A DNA stretch of 64,000 bases, taken from positions 1,429,501 through 1,493,500 of the forward strand of contig NZ_CP150304.1 in the NCBI RefSeq assembly GCF_037992945.1, written 5' to 3'. Below the pieces are notes generated by a model. The model worked only from the letters and a program-made list of their open reading frames with translations, searched no databases and was not told where the DNA came from. The translations under genes were made by a program, and so were the position numbers. Positions 41,852 through 51,260 of the stretch are shown here, in pieces; position 1 is the stretch's first letter, and every line of letters begins with the position of its first letter. This DNA is from Peribacillus sp. FSL E2-0218 (GTDB taxonomy: Bacteria; Bacillota; Bacilli; Bacillales; DSM-1321).

Positions 41852-42227
41852 TCGGTGAATCCTCCTAAAAATGTTAAAAAATTAATGGTGAAAATTTTTC
41901 CTTGATGGAAGAATCCATTTCACACATTATCAAGAACCCTCACTCAAGCTTGGAATCCATATGGGAAGATGCTTGATAATAAGTGAATGCTAGAAGGCTT
42001 TCTTATGGCTGAATTTCTAAACTTTTTACTATATACCCACCTTTATAAAGGATAAAACAAATGAAGGTATTTTATACCTTTTTTCAGGGGAATAATAATG
42101 AGGGATGTCCATTATTAGCGCTTAACTAGGTGCCTAATGTTGAATTTTTTTAAAAAAACAATAGCTCAAACACGTTTTCATTAGGAAGTAAGCGGGTAAA
42201 GGTTAACGAAGAAAGGACTGATGAATA
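41852..42227. other. Non-coding region between csp and a small basic gene
   Basis: On the minus strand it holds the csp leader and promoter. On the plus strand AAGGTAT-TTT-ATACCTT (42064-42080) is followed by TTTT, a terminator-like hairpin with no coding gene before it. No open frame with an RBS was found before 42228. Confidence 0.45.
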
Positions 42228-42341
42228 ATGAAGAAACTTTTGAAAAGAGCCTTAATTTTTGCTGCGCCGATCATATTCAAAGAGGTAAAGAAGCGCTGGA
42301 AAAATAAACGAAATCAAAAAGCGATGAAAACTGCAAGATAA
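42228..42341 (+). CDS. Very small basic protein
   Basis: 37 residues: MKKLLKRALIFAAPIIFK followed by a Lys/Arg-rich tail ending MKTAR. Net charge is strongly positive; the first half can form a membrane-active amphipathic helix. RBS AAAGGACTG lies about 9 nt before ATG 42228. Not recognised as a named family; real-gene status rests on the RBS and the clean frame. Confidence 0.45.
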   Translation: MKKLLKRALIFAAPIIFKEVKKRWKNKRNQKAMKTAR

Positions 42342-42662
42342 GTTGCGAAATGAACAAACCATAGAAATAATAAGAAAGGGCGCTGAACAGGCGTCTTTTG
42401 TTTGGCTTCGAACAAATCCTCATCCTATGATTCATTCACCTCTACATCTTTCCTTCATATCGTGTTAAAATAGTAAGGTTGATTGAAATGAATGCCAAGT
42501 AGCCAAGGCTTTAGCCTTATGATATATGTTCCTAACATATCTTGTGTATGATCAGGATTTTTTACATACAAAGAAAGGTTGACATTCCAATGTAAAAATA
42601 CAAGAAGTTCACCTATAAATTTTTCTCGAAATTGTTGACTCCACTAACGAAAGGAACATTTT
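42342..42662 (+). promoter_or_regulatory. Structured leader region before prfC
   Basis: Contains a TGTTAAAAT -10-like element near 42464 and two adjacent hairpins, AAGGCT-TT-AGCCTT (42505-42518) and ATATGTT-CCT-AACATAT (42524-42540), then about 120 nt before prfC. No known riboswitch was recognised. Confidence 0.35.
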
Positions 42663-44237
42663 ATGACTACATTAAAAGATGAGGTTCAATCGCGTCGGAC
42701 CTTCGCAATCATCTCCCACCCGGATGCCGGGAAAACGACTTTGACCGAAAAATTATTGCTGTTTGGCGGTGCGATTCGCGATGCCGGAACAGTTAAAGCG
42801 AGAAAAACTGGCAAGTATGCAACAAGTGACTGGATGGAGATTGAAAAACAACGTGGAATTTCCGTTACATCCTCCGTCATGCAGTTCGATTACGATGATT
42901 TCCGGGTGAATATTCTTGATACACCAGGTCACCAAGACTTCAGTGAAGACACCTATCGTACGCTGATGGCTGTTGATAGCGCCGTGATGATCATCGATTC
43001 GGCAAAAGGAATCGAGGATCAGACGGTTAAATTATTCAAAGTATGCCGCATGAGGGGCATCCCGATTTTCACGTTTATCAACAAAATGGACCGTCAAGGT
43101 AAAATGCCGCTCGAGTTGCTTGCCGAGCTTGAAGAGGTATTGGGCATCGAGACATATCCAATGAACTGGCCAATTGGAATGGGAAAAGACTTCGTCGGCA
43201 TTTACGATAGATTCAACAATCGCATCGAACAGTTCAAGACGGAGGGCGAAGAGCGTTTCCTTCCATTGAATGCTGAAGGTGAACTTGAAATCGACCATGA
43301 ACTTAAGGATTCCCAGTTGTATGAGCAAACTTTGGAAGAAATCATGCTGCTGACCGAAGCGGGCAACCAATTCTCTGAAGAAAGCATCGCCAATGGCAAA
43401 TTGAGTCCTGTATTCTTCGGAAGTGCCTTGACGACTTTCGGTGTCCAGACGTTTTTGGATGCTTATCTTCAATTTGCACCAGCTCCTCAAGCACGAATGA
43501 CGACATCTGGTGAAATGAGCCCTGTCAGTAATGATTTTTCAGGCTTCATTTTCAAGATTCAAGCGAATATGAATCCAAAACACCGTGATCGTATCGCTTT
43601 CCTGCGCATCTGCTCCGGTAAATTCGAGCGCGGAATGAGCGTCAACTTGAGCAGGACGGGCAAGCCGATCAATCTTTCTTCTTCAACCCAGTTCATGGCT
43701 GATGATCGGAATACGGTAAACGAGGCGGTAAGCGGGGATATCATCGGTTTATATGATACAGGGAACTACCAAATCGGCGACACGATCACAACTAGCAAGG
43801 ATATGTTCCAATTCGAGAGGTTACCACAATTCACTCCGGAACTATTCATGCGGGTTACGGCTAAGAACGTAATGAAACAAAAACATTTCCATAAAGGAAT
43901 TAACCAACTGGTCCAAGAAGGGGCAATACAGCTCTTCAAGACGGTCCGGATGGAAGAATATCTCCTTGGAGCCGTCGGGCAGCTTCAATTCGAAGTGTTC
44001 GAGCATCGAATGAGGAACGAATACAATGTTGAAGTCCTGATGGAGCGCATGGGCAGTAAAATTACACGCTGGGCCGAAGACGAAAAGCTTGATGAAAATC
44101 TTCATAGCTCAAGAAGCATACTTGTTAAAGACCGCTTTGATAAATACGCATTCTTATTTGAAAATGAGTTTGCACTCCGTTGGTTCCAAGATAAAAATCC
44201 TGATGTGGAATTATATAATCCCATGGATTTAAAATAA
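42663..44237 (+). CDS. prfC: Peptide chain release factor 3
   Basis: 524 residues. Translational GTPase that recycles release factors 1 and 2. G1 HPDAGKTTLTEKLL (near 19-32), G2 region RGISVTSSVMQF, G3 DTPGHQDFSEDTYRTLMA, G4 NKMDRQGK, and the RF3-type C-terminal domains (FERLPQFTPELFMRVTAKN) are all present. RBS AACGAAAGGAAC precedes ATG 42663. B. subtilis 168 is thought to lack this gene, so its presence separates this strain from it. Followed by a strong terminator. Confidence 0.97.
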   Translation: MTTLKDEVQSRRTFAIISHPDAGKTTLTEKLLLFGGAIRDAGTVKARKTGKYATSDWMEIEKQRGISVTSSVMQFDYDDFRVNILDTPGHQDFSEDTYRTLMAVDSAVMIIDSAKGIEDQTVKLFKVCRMRGIPIFTFINKMDRQGKMPLELLAELEEVLGIETYPMNWPIGMGKDFVGIYDRFNNRIEQFKTEGEERFLPLNAEGELEIDHELKDSQLYEQTLEEIMLLTEAGNQFSEESIANGKLSPVFFGSALTTFGVQTFLDAYLQFAPAPQARMTTSGEMSPVSNDFSGFIFKIQANMNPKHRDRIAFLRICSGKFERGMSVNLSRTGKPINLSSSTQFMADDRNTVNEAVSGDIIGLYDTGNYQIGDTITTSKDMFQFERLPQFTPELFMRVTAKNVMKQKHFHKGINQLVQEGAIQLFKTVRMEEYLLGAVGQLQFEVFEHRMRNEYNVEVLMERMGSKITRWAEDEKLDENLHSSRSILVKDRFDKYAFLFENEFALRWFQDKNPDVELYNPMDLK

Positions 44238-44241
44238 TCAT

Positions 44242-44275
44242 GAAAGCCCGTGTCGTATACACGGGCTTTTTTTGA
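44242..44275 (+). terminator. Terminator of prfC
   Basis: AAAGCCCGTGT pairs with ACACGGGCTTT, followed by a long T run. Confidence 0.92.
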
Positions 44276-44391
44276 TTATGGAGCTTTTCTTGCTTTCTTC
44301 CATTAGTTCTGCTAGCTCGGGAGTGGACTATAGAATCAAACAGCATGGCAAATCCATCTCATCCGAATAATGATGCTCCTAAAAAATTCCT

Positions 44392-44420
44392 TTGACAAAC
44401 TGCAGCAACTCCTTTATATT
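44392..44420 (+). promoter_or_regulatory. Promoter of nhaC
   Basis: TTGACA, 17-nt spacer, TATATT; about 98 nt before the start codon. Confidence 0.75.
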
Positions 44421-44517
44421 TAGCTGGTACTTTAACGCTTAAAAGCGTATCAGTAGACAATGATCGATTACAGTCTTGCCTCAAGAATATACAAAATGAA
44501 AGCGGGGAAAATACATT

Positions 44518-45897
44518 ATGCGTCTCGATGATGCCAAGCTAAAACTCTCTTTACCTGAAGCTATTTGTGTTTTAGCGATGCTGTTCTTAATTATTGCAAT
44601 AGGAATCATCCATTATGAACTTGTACCACATATTCCGATTATTGCAGCCATCCTTTTTTTATTCGTTTATGGAAAAATCAAGAAGCTGCCATTTTCGATC
44701 ATGGAGGCGGCCATCGTCAAAGGTGCAGTATCTGGTATGGGAGCCATCTATATATTCTTTTTCATTGGAATGCTCATTTCGATCTGGATGGCAAGCGGAA
44801 CAATCCCTACCATCATGTTTTATGGATTTGACTGGATGTCTGGTAAATATTTCTACGCGGTCACATTTCTGGTGTGTTCGTTAATCGGGCTATGCATCGG
44901 CAGTTCACTCACAACATCAGCCACGATCGGAGTCGCTTTCATAGGTATGGCGTCGGCGCTGGATCTTTCGCTGGCGATTACAGCCGGTGCAATCATTTCC
45001 GGTGCTTTTCTTGGCGACAAAATGTCTCCATTATCCGACTCGACCAACCTTGCTTCGGGAACGGTGGGAGTGCCACTATTTGAACATATTAATAATATGC
45101 AGTGGACAACGATTCCGGGTTTTTTACTATCACTTATCTTTTTTTACTTCCTTTCACCGAATGTCAAACTGTCTCGTGTTGAGGAGATAGAAGCCATGAC
45201 CAAGGCCTTGGAAATGGAAACGAACATTAGCGTATGGAGTTTGATTCCGTTTGTCATCATTCTGGTCATGGCATTGAAAAAAGTGTCGGCGATTCCGACA
45301 TTGTCAGCTGGAATCGTTTCGGCGGCTGTCATTGCTTTCATCCAAACGCCAAGTATGACGGTTGCAAAACTGGCGGATATTCTATACGGCGGATTTGTGC
45401 TGAAGAGCGGGATGGCACAGCTTGACTCCATCCTATCGCGGGGCGGCATTGAAAGTATGATGTTCTCCGTTTCTATGGTGTTGTTGGCTTTGGCGATGGG
45501 TGGACTATTGTTTGAATTAGGAGTCATCCCTTCCATCCTGCATGCGGTTCGGGATTCATTGACGAGTGTAGCAAAATTGATTTCAGCTACCGTATTTGCA
45601 GGAATCAGCGTGAATTTCCTAGTGGGGGAACAGTATTTGTCAGTTATCCTGCCTGGGAAAGCCTTTCAGCAGAAATATGAAGAGCTAGGGTTACAGCCAA
45701 AAACGCTTGGGAGGGTACTTGAAGATGCCGGAACAGTCGTGAATCCACTTGTTCCATGGGGAGTCTGCGGTGTATTCCTGACAAAGGTATTGGGTGTTCC
45801 AACGCTTGAATATGCGCCATTTGCATTCTTTTGTTTAATTTGCCCTTTGCTCAGTTTGATTTCGGGCTTTACGAAAGTAGGCATCCACTATAAATGA
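44518..45897 (+). CDS. nhaC: Na+/H+ antiporter NhaC
   Basis: 459 residues, about 11 to 12 membrane helices. The motif GAFLGDKMSPLSDSTNLASG near residue 161-180 is the NhaC signature with ion-binding Asp residues; a second conserved site is LEDAGTVVNPLVPWGVCG near 397-414. Expels sodium in exchange for protons for pH and salt homeostasis. RBS AAGCGGGGA. Single gene with its own strong promoter; shares a bidirectional terminator with ftsW. Confidence 0.93.
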   Translation: MRLDDAKLKLSLPEAICVLAMLFLIIAIGIIHYELVPHIPIIAAILFLFVYGKIKKLPFSIMEAAIVKGAVSGMGAIYIFFFIGMLISIWMASGTIPTIMFYGFDWMSGKYFYAVTFLVCSLIGLCIGSSLTTSATIGVAFIGMASALDLSLAITAGAIISGAFLGDKMSPLSDSTNLASGTVGVPLFEHINNMQWTTIPGFLLSLIFFYFLSPNVKLSRVEEIEAMTKALEMETNISVWSLIPFVIILVMALKKVSAIPTLSAGIVSAAVIAFIQTPSMTVAKLADILYGGFVLKSGMAQLDSILSRGGIESMMFSVSMVLLALAMGGLLFELGVIPSILHAVRDSLTSVAKLISATVFAGISVNFLVGEQYLSVILPGKAFQQKYEELGLQPKTLGRVLEDAGTVVNPLVPWGVCGVFLTKVLGVPTLEYAPFAFFCLICPLLSLISGFTKVGIHYK

Positions 45898-45935
45898 AAA
45901 AAACAGGCGGTCGATTGCGACTGCCTGTTTTTTCA
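45898..45935. terminator. Bidirectional terminator between nhaC and ftsW
   Basis: AACAGGCGGTCG and CGACTGCCTGTT pair around a short loop; T runs on both strands. Confidence 0.9.
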
Positions 45936-45946
45936 TGAAGAATCCC

Positions 45947-47152
45947 TTATTTAGTTGAAGCGATCTCATCCTTTGGTATGGAGATGACCTTTTCTTTCTG
46001 TTCCAGTAGATTCATTCGCATGATGACATTTTGGAATATCCCCATAGAAATCATGAGCAGCAGTAGGGATGAACCGCCATAGCTGATGAACGGAAGCGTG
46101 ATCCCTGTGATGGGAATCAGTCCAGTCGCCCCGCCAATATTGATGCCAACCTGTATGCCGATCATGGAAGAGATCCCGATCAATAATAGACTGCCAAATG
46201 GGTCTTTACACTTTGCTGAGAGTATGAATCCTCTAAGGACGATAAAACCTAAAGTCAATAAAACGAAGCCCACTCCGAATATCCCAAGCTCTTCTGCAAT
46301 GACGGAAATGATGAAATCCGTATGGGATTCAGGCAGGTACCCGTATTTTTGTACACTGTCACCAAGCCCGACACCTGTAAGGCCCCCTGATCCTATCGCA
46401 TACAATGAATTCACGAGTTGGTACCCATTACCACCCTCTTGACCAAAAGGATCTGCAAACCCTGTAAAACGGGACACTTTATTTTCCGAGAAAACCGATG
46501 ATAAATTTCCTGTCAGAATAATCCCTAATGCAAATATGGCAACGAATATCGAAGTAATCAAAGAGAGCTTGAATATACTCTTGAAGGACATGCCAGATGA
46601 TATGATCATGGTACTTGAAATCAGGAAAATGACAGCTGCCGTTCCATAGTCAGGTTGTATCCCGATTAAAAAACAAATGAATACGAGAAAGAAAATCGGG
46701 GGGATGACGGCTTTATCAATGCTGTTGATTCGATCCTGCCTTTTTCCGTAAATGGCTGCAAGATAAATGATCATGGCAAGCTTCGAAAATTCTGCTGGCT
46801 GTATCGATTTTGTTCCTATCTTAAACCAGCTTGTGGCATTCCCAGCTGTATGGCCAAAGATAAAGAGCAGCAAAAGGATACCGGCCATTCCCAACATCAT
46901 AAGCATCAAGAAGTTTTTGTTTTTGTACATCTTATAAGGAAGAATCATCGTCACGATCATTGCTAAAAATGAGATGATAAAAGCCATTTTTTGTTTCTCA
47001 AAGAAGAAATCCATGGGCTCCTTGTATCGAGCGACAGCCGTGATCATGCTCGAGCTATAAATCATCACTAAACCAAACAAACAGAGTAATACGACAGCAA
47101 TGAAAATAGGGAAGTCGTATGCTTTAATTATTCTTTTCACTTGTGCGCTCAC
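45947..47152 (-). CDS. ftsW: FtsW/RodA/SpoVE family peptidoglycan glycosyltransferase, FtsW type
   Basis: 401 residues, ten membrane helices. SEDS-family motifs: SSSMITAVARY near the first loop, WFKIGTKSIQPAEFSKLAM around residue 109-127, QPDYGTAAVIF, GYLPESHTDFIISVIAEELG and ITLPFISYGGSSLL. Polymerises lipid II with a class B PBP at the division septum. Length and lack of neighbouring mur genes match B. subtilis ftsW (ylaO). RBS GAGGTGAG. Confidence 0.88.
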   Translation of the reverse strand: MSAQVKRIIKAYDFPIFIAVVLLCLFGLVMIYSSSMITAVARYKEPMDFFFEKQKMAFIISFLAMIVTMILPYKMYKNKNFLMLMMLGMAGILLLLFIFGHTAGNATSWFKIGTKSIQPAEFSKLAMIIYLAAIYGKRQDRINSIDKAVIPPIFFLVFICFLIGIQPDYGTAAVIFLISSTMIISSGMSFKSIFKLSLITSIFVAIFALGIILTGNLSSVFSENKVSRFTGFADPFGQEGGNGYQLVNSLYAIGSGGLTGVGLGDSVQKYGYLPESHTDFIISVIAEELGIFGVGFVLLTLGFIVLRGFILSAKCKDPFGSLLLIGISSMIGIQVGINIGGATGLIPITGITLPFISYGGSSLLLLMISMGIFQNVIMRMNLLEQKEKVISIPKDEIASTK

Positions 47153-47461
47153 CTCAAATATGTATGCGCGAAAAAATCGCCTTCTTATATAGTAACGGAA
47201 AATCAGTTATTTAGATAATAATTTTTATTGTGTAACATGAATTTATCCTCCAAGAAACAATAGTAAACACTTTATCCGATGAATTTGAAGTGATTGTCAT
47301 TTCAACTACTCGCAAAATATCCATTCCTACATCTATTATCTTCGATAGAATAGATGAATTATCCTTTATGAAAACGAAAAATTTACTATATATTCCATTT
47401 TAGTAGTACTATTATGTCTAGAAGAACATAAGACAAGTGAAATGATGAGAGGGTGGATTTC
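47153..47461. other. Divergent promoter region between ftsW and the reductase gene
   Basis: AT-rich; contains the imperfect inverted repeat CATCTATT (47330) / AATAGATG (47349) that could be an operator for the reductase-aldehyde dehydrogenase pair. No gene or riboswitch recognised. Confidence 0.4.
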
Positions 47462-48562
47462 ATGGGGCACATTTATTTTTTCACCGGGTTTCCAGGTTTC
47501 ATCAGTAATCAATTAATCAGGGAGCTAGTTCGGCGTGATGAAAGGATAAATAAGATTTATTTGCTCGTTTTACCTCAGCAAAGGGCAAAAGCAGAAAAGG
47601 AGACCAAAAGGATTGAAGATGAATTGGATGGTATGAAAATCGCCTTTGAAATCGTGATGGGGGATATTACGAAGGAGCATCTTGGTTTTTCATTGGAGGT
47701 ATACCATGAACTTCAGCAACAAGTCACGCATCTTTTCCATCTTGCCGCGATATACGATCTGGCTGTCCCGGAAAAATTGGCCAGGCTTGTCAATGTAGTG
47801 GGAACCAAGCAAGTAAACGAATGGGCCAAAGGGGTGATTGCACTTAAGCGATACACCTATTTCAGCACCGCTTATGTAGCGGGGATGCGGGAAGGGTGTT
47901 TATACGAGCATGAATTGAAGCTGCCGATGAGCTTCAGGAACCATTATGAACGGACGAAATATGAAGCTGAATTAATGGTAGAGGAGCTTAAAAAAGAAAT
48001 TCCCATCACGATAATCAGGCCCGGTATCGTAAAGGGACATTCTCAGACAGGGCAAACGATTAAATTCGATGGCCCCTATTTTATCCTTAATTTTCTTGAT
48101 CGCTTAAGCTTCCTTCCTTTTTTTCCATACATCTCTTCGGAGAGGGAAACGGTCGTAAACCTTGTTCCAATCGATTATATTATACAGGCAACTGCATTTC
48201 TGGCATTATATAAAGAAGGTGCAGGAAAAACCTATCATCTGACCGATCCCTACCCGTGTACGGCTAAGGAAATTTATGAGCTTTTCGTTGCTGAATTGTA
48301 CAAGAAAAAACCAAAAGGCCATGTCCCTCTGTCACTAAGTAAGGCGTTTTTATCCATACGTCAGGTGCGGAGATTCTTAGGCGTGGAAAAAGAGGCTCTT
48401 GATTATTTCACTTGGAAAGGGCGTTTTGACTGCTCTTGTGCGCAAGCGGATTTAATCGCTTCAGGGATCATTTGTCCTGGCTTTAAAGAAGCTGTTCCTG
48501 CCATGGTCGAGTATTATTCAAAACACAAACATGATGAAGGGCACCAAATTAAAATAAGGTAA
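47462..48562 (+). CDS. SDR-type thioester reductase/fatty acyl reductase-like protein
   Basis: 366 residues from ATG 47462 (RBS GAGAGGGTGG). Extended SDR of the NAD-binding-4 (male sterility/thioester reductase) type: nucleotide motif TGFPGFISNQLIRELVRR at the N-terminus, HLFHLAAIYDLA, YFSTAYVAG, and catalytic Tyr-x-x-x-Lys in HYERTKYEAE, with IIRPGIVKGHSQTG after it. Relatives reduce acyl thioesters to aldehydes. It lies 16 nt before an aldehyde dehydrogenase gene, so a fatty or other acyl aldehyde is a likely shared intermediate; the direction of flow is unknown. Confidence 0.8.
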   Translation: MGHIYFFTGFPGFISNQLIRELVRRDERINKIYLLVLPQQRAKAEKETKRIEDELDGMKIAFEIVMGDITKEHLGFSLEVYHELQQQVTHLFHLAAIYDLAVPEKLARLVNVVGTKQVNEWAKGVIALKRYTYFSTAYVAGMREGCLYEHELKLPMSFRNHYERTKYEAELMVEELKKEIPITIIRPGIVKGHSQTGQTIKFDGPYFILNFLDRLSFLPFFPYISSERETVVNLVPIDYIIQATAFLALYKEGAGKTYHLTDPYPCTAKEIYELFVAELYKKKPKGHVPLSLSKAFLSIRQVRRFLGVEKEALDYFTWKGRFDCSCAQADLIASGIICPGFKEAVPAMVEYYSKHKHDEGHQIKIR

Positions 48563-48578
48563 GGCAAGGGGAGTAATT

Positions 48579-50141
48579 ATGGAAGAAATACATGACAAGT
48601 GGGAAGTGTTTTCCCCGGCAACAGGTGAGAAGATTGCCGAAATCGAGCCGACGCCACTGTCGTCAATTCCACTTATATATACAAAATCAAGACATTCGTT
48701 CCAAACATGGTCGAAGCTTTCCATAAGTGAACGACTGCATTATTTACGACAGCTTCGCCTGCTTATGGTCGAAAAGATGGATGAGATAGCTGAAGTCATT
48801 TCCAAAGATACGGGAAAATTGAAAATTGAAGCGCTGGTGGCAGACATCATGCCAACCATTGATGCGATCAAGCATATCGAAAAACATGCGATTAAATCTC
48901 TTTCCGGAAAAAAGGTTGCCACTCCGCTCATGTTGATTGGAAAAAAATCTTATATTGAATACATGCCACGTGGGACCGTGCTGGTCATCTCGCCGTGGAA
49001 TTATCCGTTCCAGCTGGCGATGGTCCCCATTCTTAACGCACTTGCAGCAGGGAATACGGTCATTGCCAAGCCATCGGAGGTAACTCCACTGGTTGGAGTA
49101 TGCATCGAAAATTTGTTTGTTGAAGCTGGGTTCCCGAAGGATACGATCCAATTTGCCCATGGTGGGAAGGAATTGGGCGCAGCGTTGACGGAGCAAAAAC
49201 CAGATTATATCTTTTTTACCGGATCTGTAAAGACTGGAAAAATAATTGGCGAAGTTGCGGCAAAACATTCAATACCGACCACTCTCGAGCTTGGGGGGAA
49301 GGATCCGATGATCGTCCTGCGTGATGCGAACCTGGAACGGGCAGTGAACGGCGCACTTTGGGGAGCCTTTACGAACAGCGGGCAGGTCTGTATGAGTGTC
49401 GAAAGGGTTTATGTGGAACGCCCGGTTTATCAGGAATTCCTCGCGCTGCTTAAAGAAAAAACGGAGGCCATGAGGCAAGGGACGAATTTAAAGGATGATA
49501 TCGGTTCGATGACGTTTCCGGGCCAGGTGGATATTGTGGCTTCACACTTGGAGGATGCCCTCGATAAGGGAGCGATACTTGAAGCTGGAAAACTCCCAAA
49601 AGAGTGGAAAACCGGTGGGACCCATTTCATTCCACCCATGATTTTGTCCAATGTCGACCACTCCATGAGGATCATGAAAGAAGAAACATTCGGACCCGTA
49701 TTGCCCGTTATGCCTTTTGATTCCGAGGAGGAAGCGGTCGCCCTGGCAAATGAAAGTGAATATGGCCTTAATTCAAGCGTATGGACAATCGATAAGGAAA
49801 AAGCAAGACGGATTGCCTCACAGTTAGTAACAGGAGCGGTAACGATCAATGATGTACTCATTACGGTTGCCAATCACCATTTACCATTTGGCGGTGCGAA
49901 ACAAAGTGGCGTTGGCCGTTATCATGGCGAACAGGGACTGAAGATTTTTTGCCATGAAAAGGCGATCATGGTAGACAATGGTCACAAAAATACAGAAATT
50001 CAATGGTATCCATATGAGGGGAAATACCCAACCTTCTTATCATTGTTCCGGAACTATTTTTCCGGTAAACCGAACTGGATTGAATTTGGAAAAGATTATA
50101 TGAAATTGATCAAAATATCCAAAGCGAAACGAAAAGATTGA
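48579..50141 (+). CDS. Aldehyde dehydrogenase paired with the thioester reductase
   Basis: 520 residues. Catalytic set: Asn in SPWNYPFQL, Glu in LELGGKDPM, Cys in NSGQVCMSVERV and KEETFGPVLPV. The C-terminus extends about 35 residues beyond the core and is basic (KDYMKLIKISKAKRKD), with an aromatic-hydrophobic segment (TFLSLFRNYFSG) that could attach to membrane, as in fatty aldehyde dehydrogenases. Directly downstream of the reductase gene, same transcript. RBS AAGGCAAGGGGAG. Confidence 0.88.
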   Translation: MEEIHDKWEVFSPATGEKIAEIEPTPLSSIPLIYTKSRHSFQTWSKLSISERLHYLRQLRLLMVEKMDEIAEVISKDTGKLKIEALVADIMPTIDAIKHIEKHAIKSLSGKKVATPLMLIGKKSYIEYMPRGTVLVISPWNYPFQLAMVPILNALAAGNTVIAKPSEVTPLVGVCIENLFVEAGFPKDTIQFAHGGKELGAALTEQKPDYIFFTGSVKTGKIIGEVAAKHSIPTTLELGGKDPMIVLRDANLERAVNGALWGAFTNSGQVCMSVERVYVERPVYQEFLALLKEKTEAMRQGTNLKDDIGSMTFPGQVDIVASHLEDALDKGAILEAGKLPKEWKTGGTHFIPPMILSNVDHSMRIMKEETFGPVLPVMPFDSEEEAVALANESEYGLNSSVWTIDKEKARRIASQLVTGAVTINDVLITVANHHLPFGGAKQSGVGRYHGEQGLKIFCHEKAIMVDNGHKNTEIQWYPYEGKYPTFLSLFRNYFSGKPNWIEFGKDYMKLIKISKAKRKD

Positions 50142-50158
50142 TTCATTTTAAAAAAAGA

Positions 50159-50187
50159 TTGTTATTTTCATAATACTGGCGTATACT
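50159..50187 (+). promoter_or_regulatory. Promoter of the yybP-ykoY riboswitch transcript
   Basis: TTGTTA, 17-nt spacer, TATACT. Confidence 0.75.
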
Positions 50188-50217
50188 ATTAATATACTTA
50201 ATAACTGATTTTCCTTT

Positions 50218-50351
50218 TCAAAGGGGAGTAGCGTTAGGGTTCGCCCTAAAACAAAGTCGTCATTACGTGGATGGAAACATTCATCGGCTTTGTTGACATG
50301 ATTTCATGTTCAGCAAGACCTTTGCCTATATGGCAAAGGTCTTTTTATTTT
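50218..50351 (+). promoter_or_regulatory. yybP-ykoY (manganese) riboswitch with terminator
   Basis: Conserved elements AAAGGGGAGTAGCG, GTCGTCATTACGTGG, TCGGCTTTGTTGACATG and TTCAGCAAGACC are present. The platform ends in GACCTTTGCC/GGCAAAGGTC followed by TTTTTATTTT. Manganese binding is expected to prevent termination and raise expression of the TerC-family gene. Confidence 0.93.
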
Positions 50352-50397
50352 GCCGATGCCAATAGGAAGGGAATACAAACTATTGGAGGTTGAATGG

Positions 50398-51180
50398 ATG
50401 GAAGCATCAATACTATTGGAATATGGCTGGGTCCTTCTCATTTTGGTCGGTTTGGAAGGAATACTCGCTGCGGATAACGCAGTCGTCATGGCTGTCATGG
50501 TTAAACATTTACCGAAAGAGCAACAACGTAAGGCCTTATTTTATGGTCTGATGGGAGCTTTCGTTTTCCGCTTTGCAAGTCTATTCCTAATTTCCTTTCT
50601 TGTCGACGTGTGGCAAATTCAAGCAATTGGTGCCATTTACTTACTGTTCATTGCTTTTCAGAACATTTATAAAAAATACGCTCATAAAGGTGAGAAGGAA
50701 ATCACGAAGCCTAAAAAGCAATCTGGCTTCTGGATGACCGTGGTGAAAGTGGAAGCTGCAGATATAGCTTTCGCAATCGATTCTATGCTGGCTGCCGTCG
50801 CGCTTGCGGTTACACTTCCTGCAACAGGCTGGATGAAAGTCGGCGGTATTGACGGAGGGCAATTCGCTGTCATGTTCCTCGGCGGTCTGATTGGATTGAT
50901 CATTATGCGATTTGCAGCCAATGGTTTTGTTAAACTGCTTCATCAGCGTCCTTCTCTGGAAACGGCTGCATTTTTGATTGTAGGTTGGGTTGGAGTGAAA
51001 TTGGCGGTACACACACTCGCACACCCTTCGCTGGCGGTCATCGACCACCATTTCCCTGAATCCACCCTTTGGAAATCGATTTTCTGGGTGGTATTGATTG
51101 GCATAGCGGTAGGTGCGTGGATCATCTCAAGTAAAAAAGAGAAAAATGAGAAAAAAGAAAAACAAATACAAGAAGCATAA
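50398..51180 (+). CDS. TerC-family manganese exporter (YkoY/YceF type)
   Basis: 260 residues from ATG 50398 (RBS TTGGAGGT), seven membrane helices. ILVGLEGILAADNAVVMAVM contains the conserved acidic/Asn metal site of TerC proteins and VEAADIAFAIDSMLAAVALA the second. In B. subtilis YkoY and YceF (MeeY, MeeF) export manganese and help metallate secreted enzymes. Control by the manganese riboswitch directly upstream supports that job here. The C-terminus is Lys/Glu rich. A strong terminator follows. Confidence 0.92.
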   Translation: MEASILLEYGWVLLILVGLEGILAADNAVVMAVMVKHLPKEQQRKALFYGLMGAFVFRFASLFLISFLVDVWQIQAIGAIYLLFIAFQNIYKKYAHKGEKEITKPKKQSGFWMTVVKVEAADIAFAIDSMLAAVALAVTLPATGWMKVGGIDGGQFAVMFLGGLIGLIIMRFAANGFVKLLHQRPSLETAAFLIVGWVGVKLAVHTLAHPSLAVIDHHFPESTLWKSIFWVVLIGIAVGAWIISSKKEKNEKKEKQIQEA

Positions 51181-51218
51181 AAAACACTGACGAACTAAAG
51201 CAAGACTCAGCTTGCAGA

Positions 51219-51260
51219 TCAAAGGGTTTTGGGATGATTACATTCCAAAACCCTTTTTGA
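51219..51260 (+). terminator. Terminator of the TerC-family gene
   Basis: AAAGGGTTTTGG pairs with CCAAAACCCTTT, followed by TTTTTG. Confidence 0.9.
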
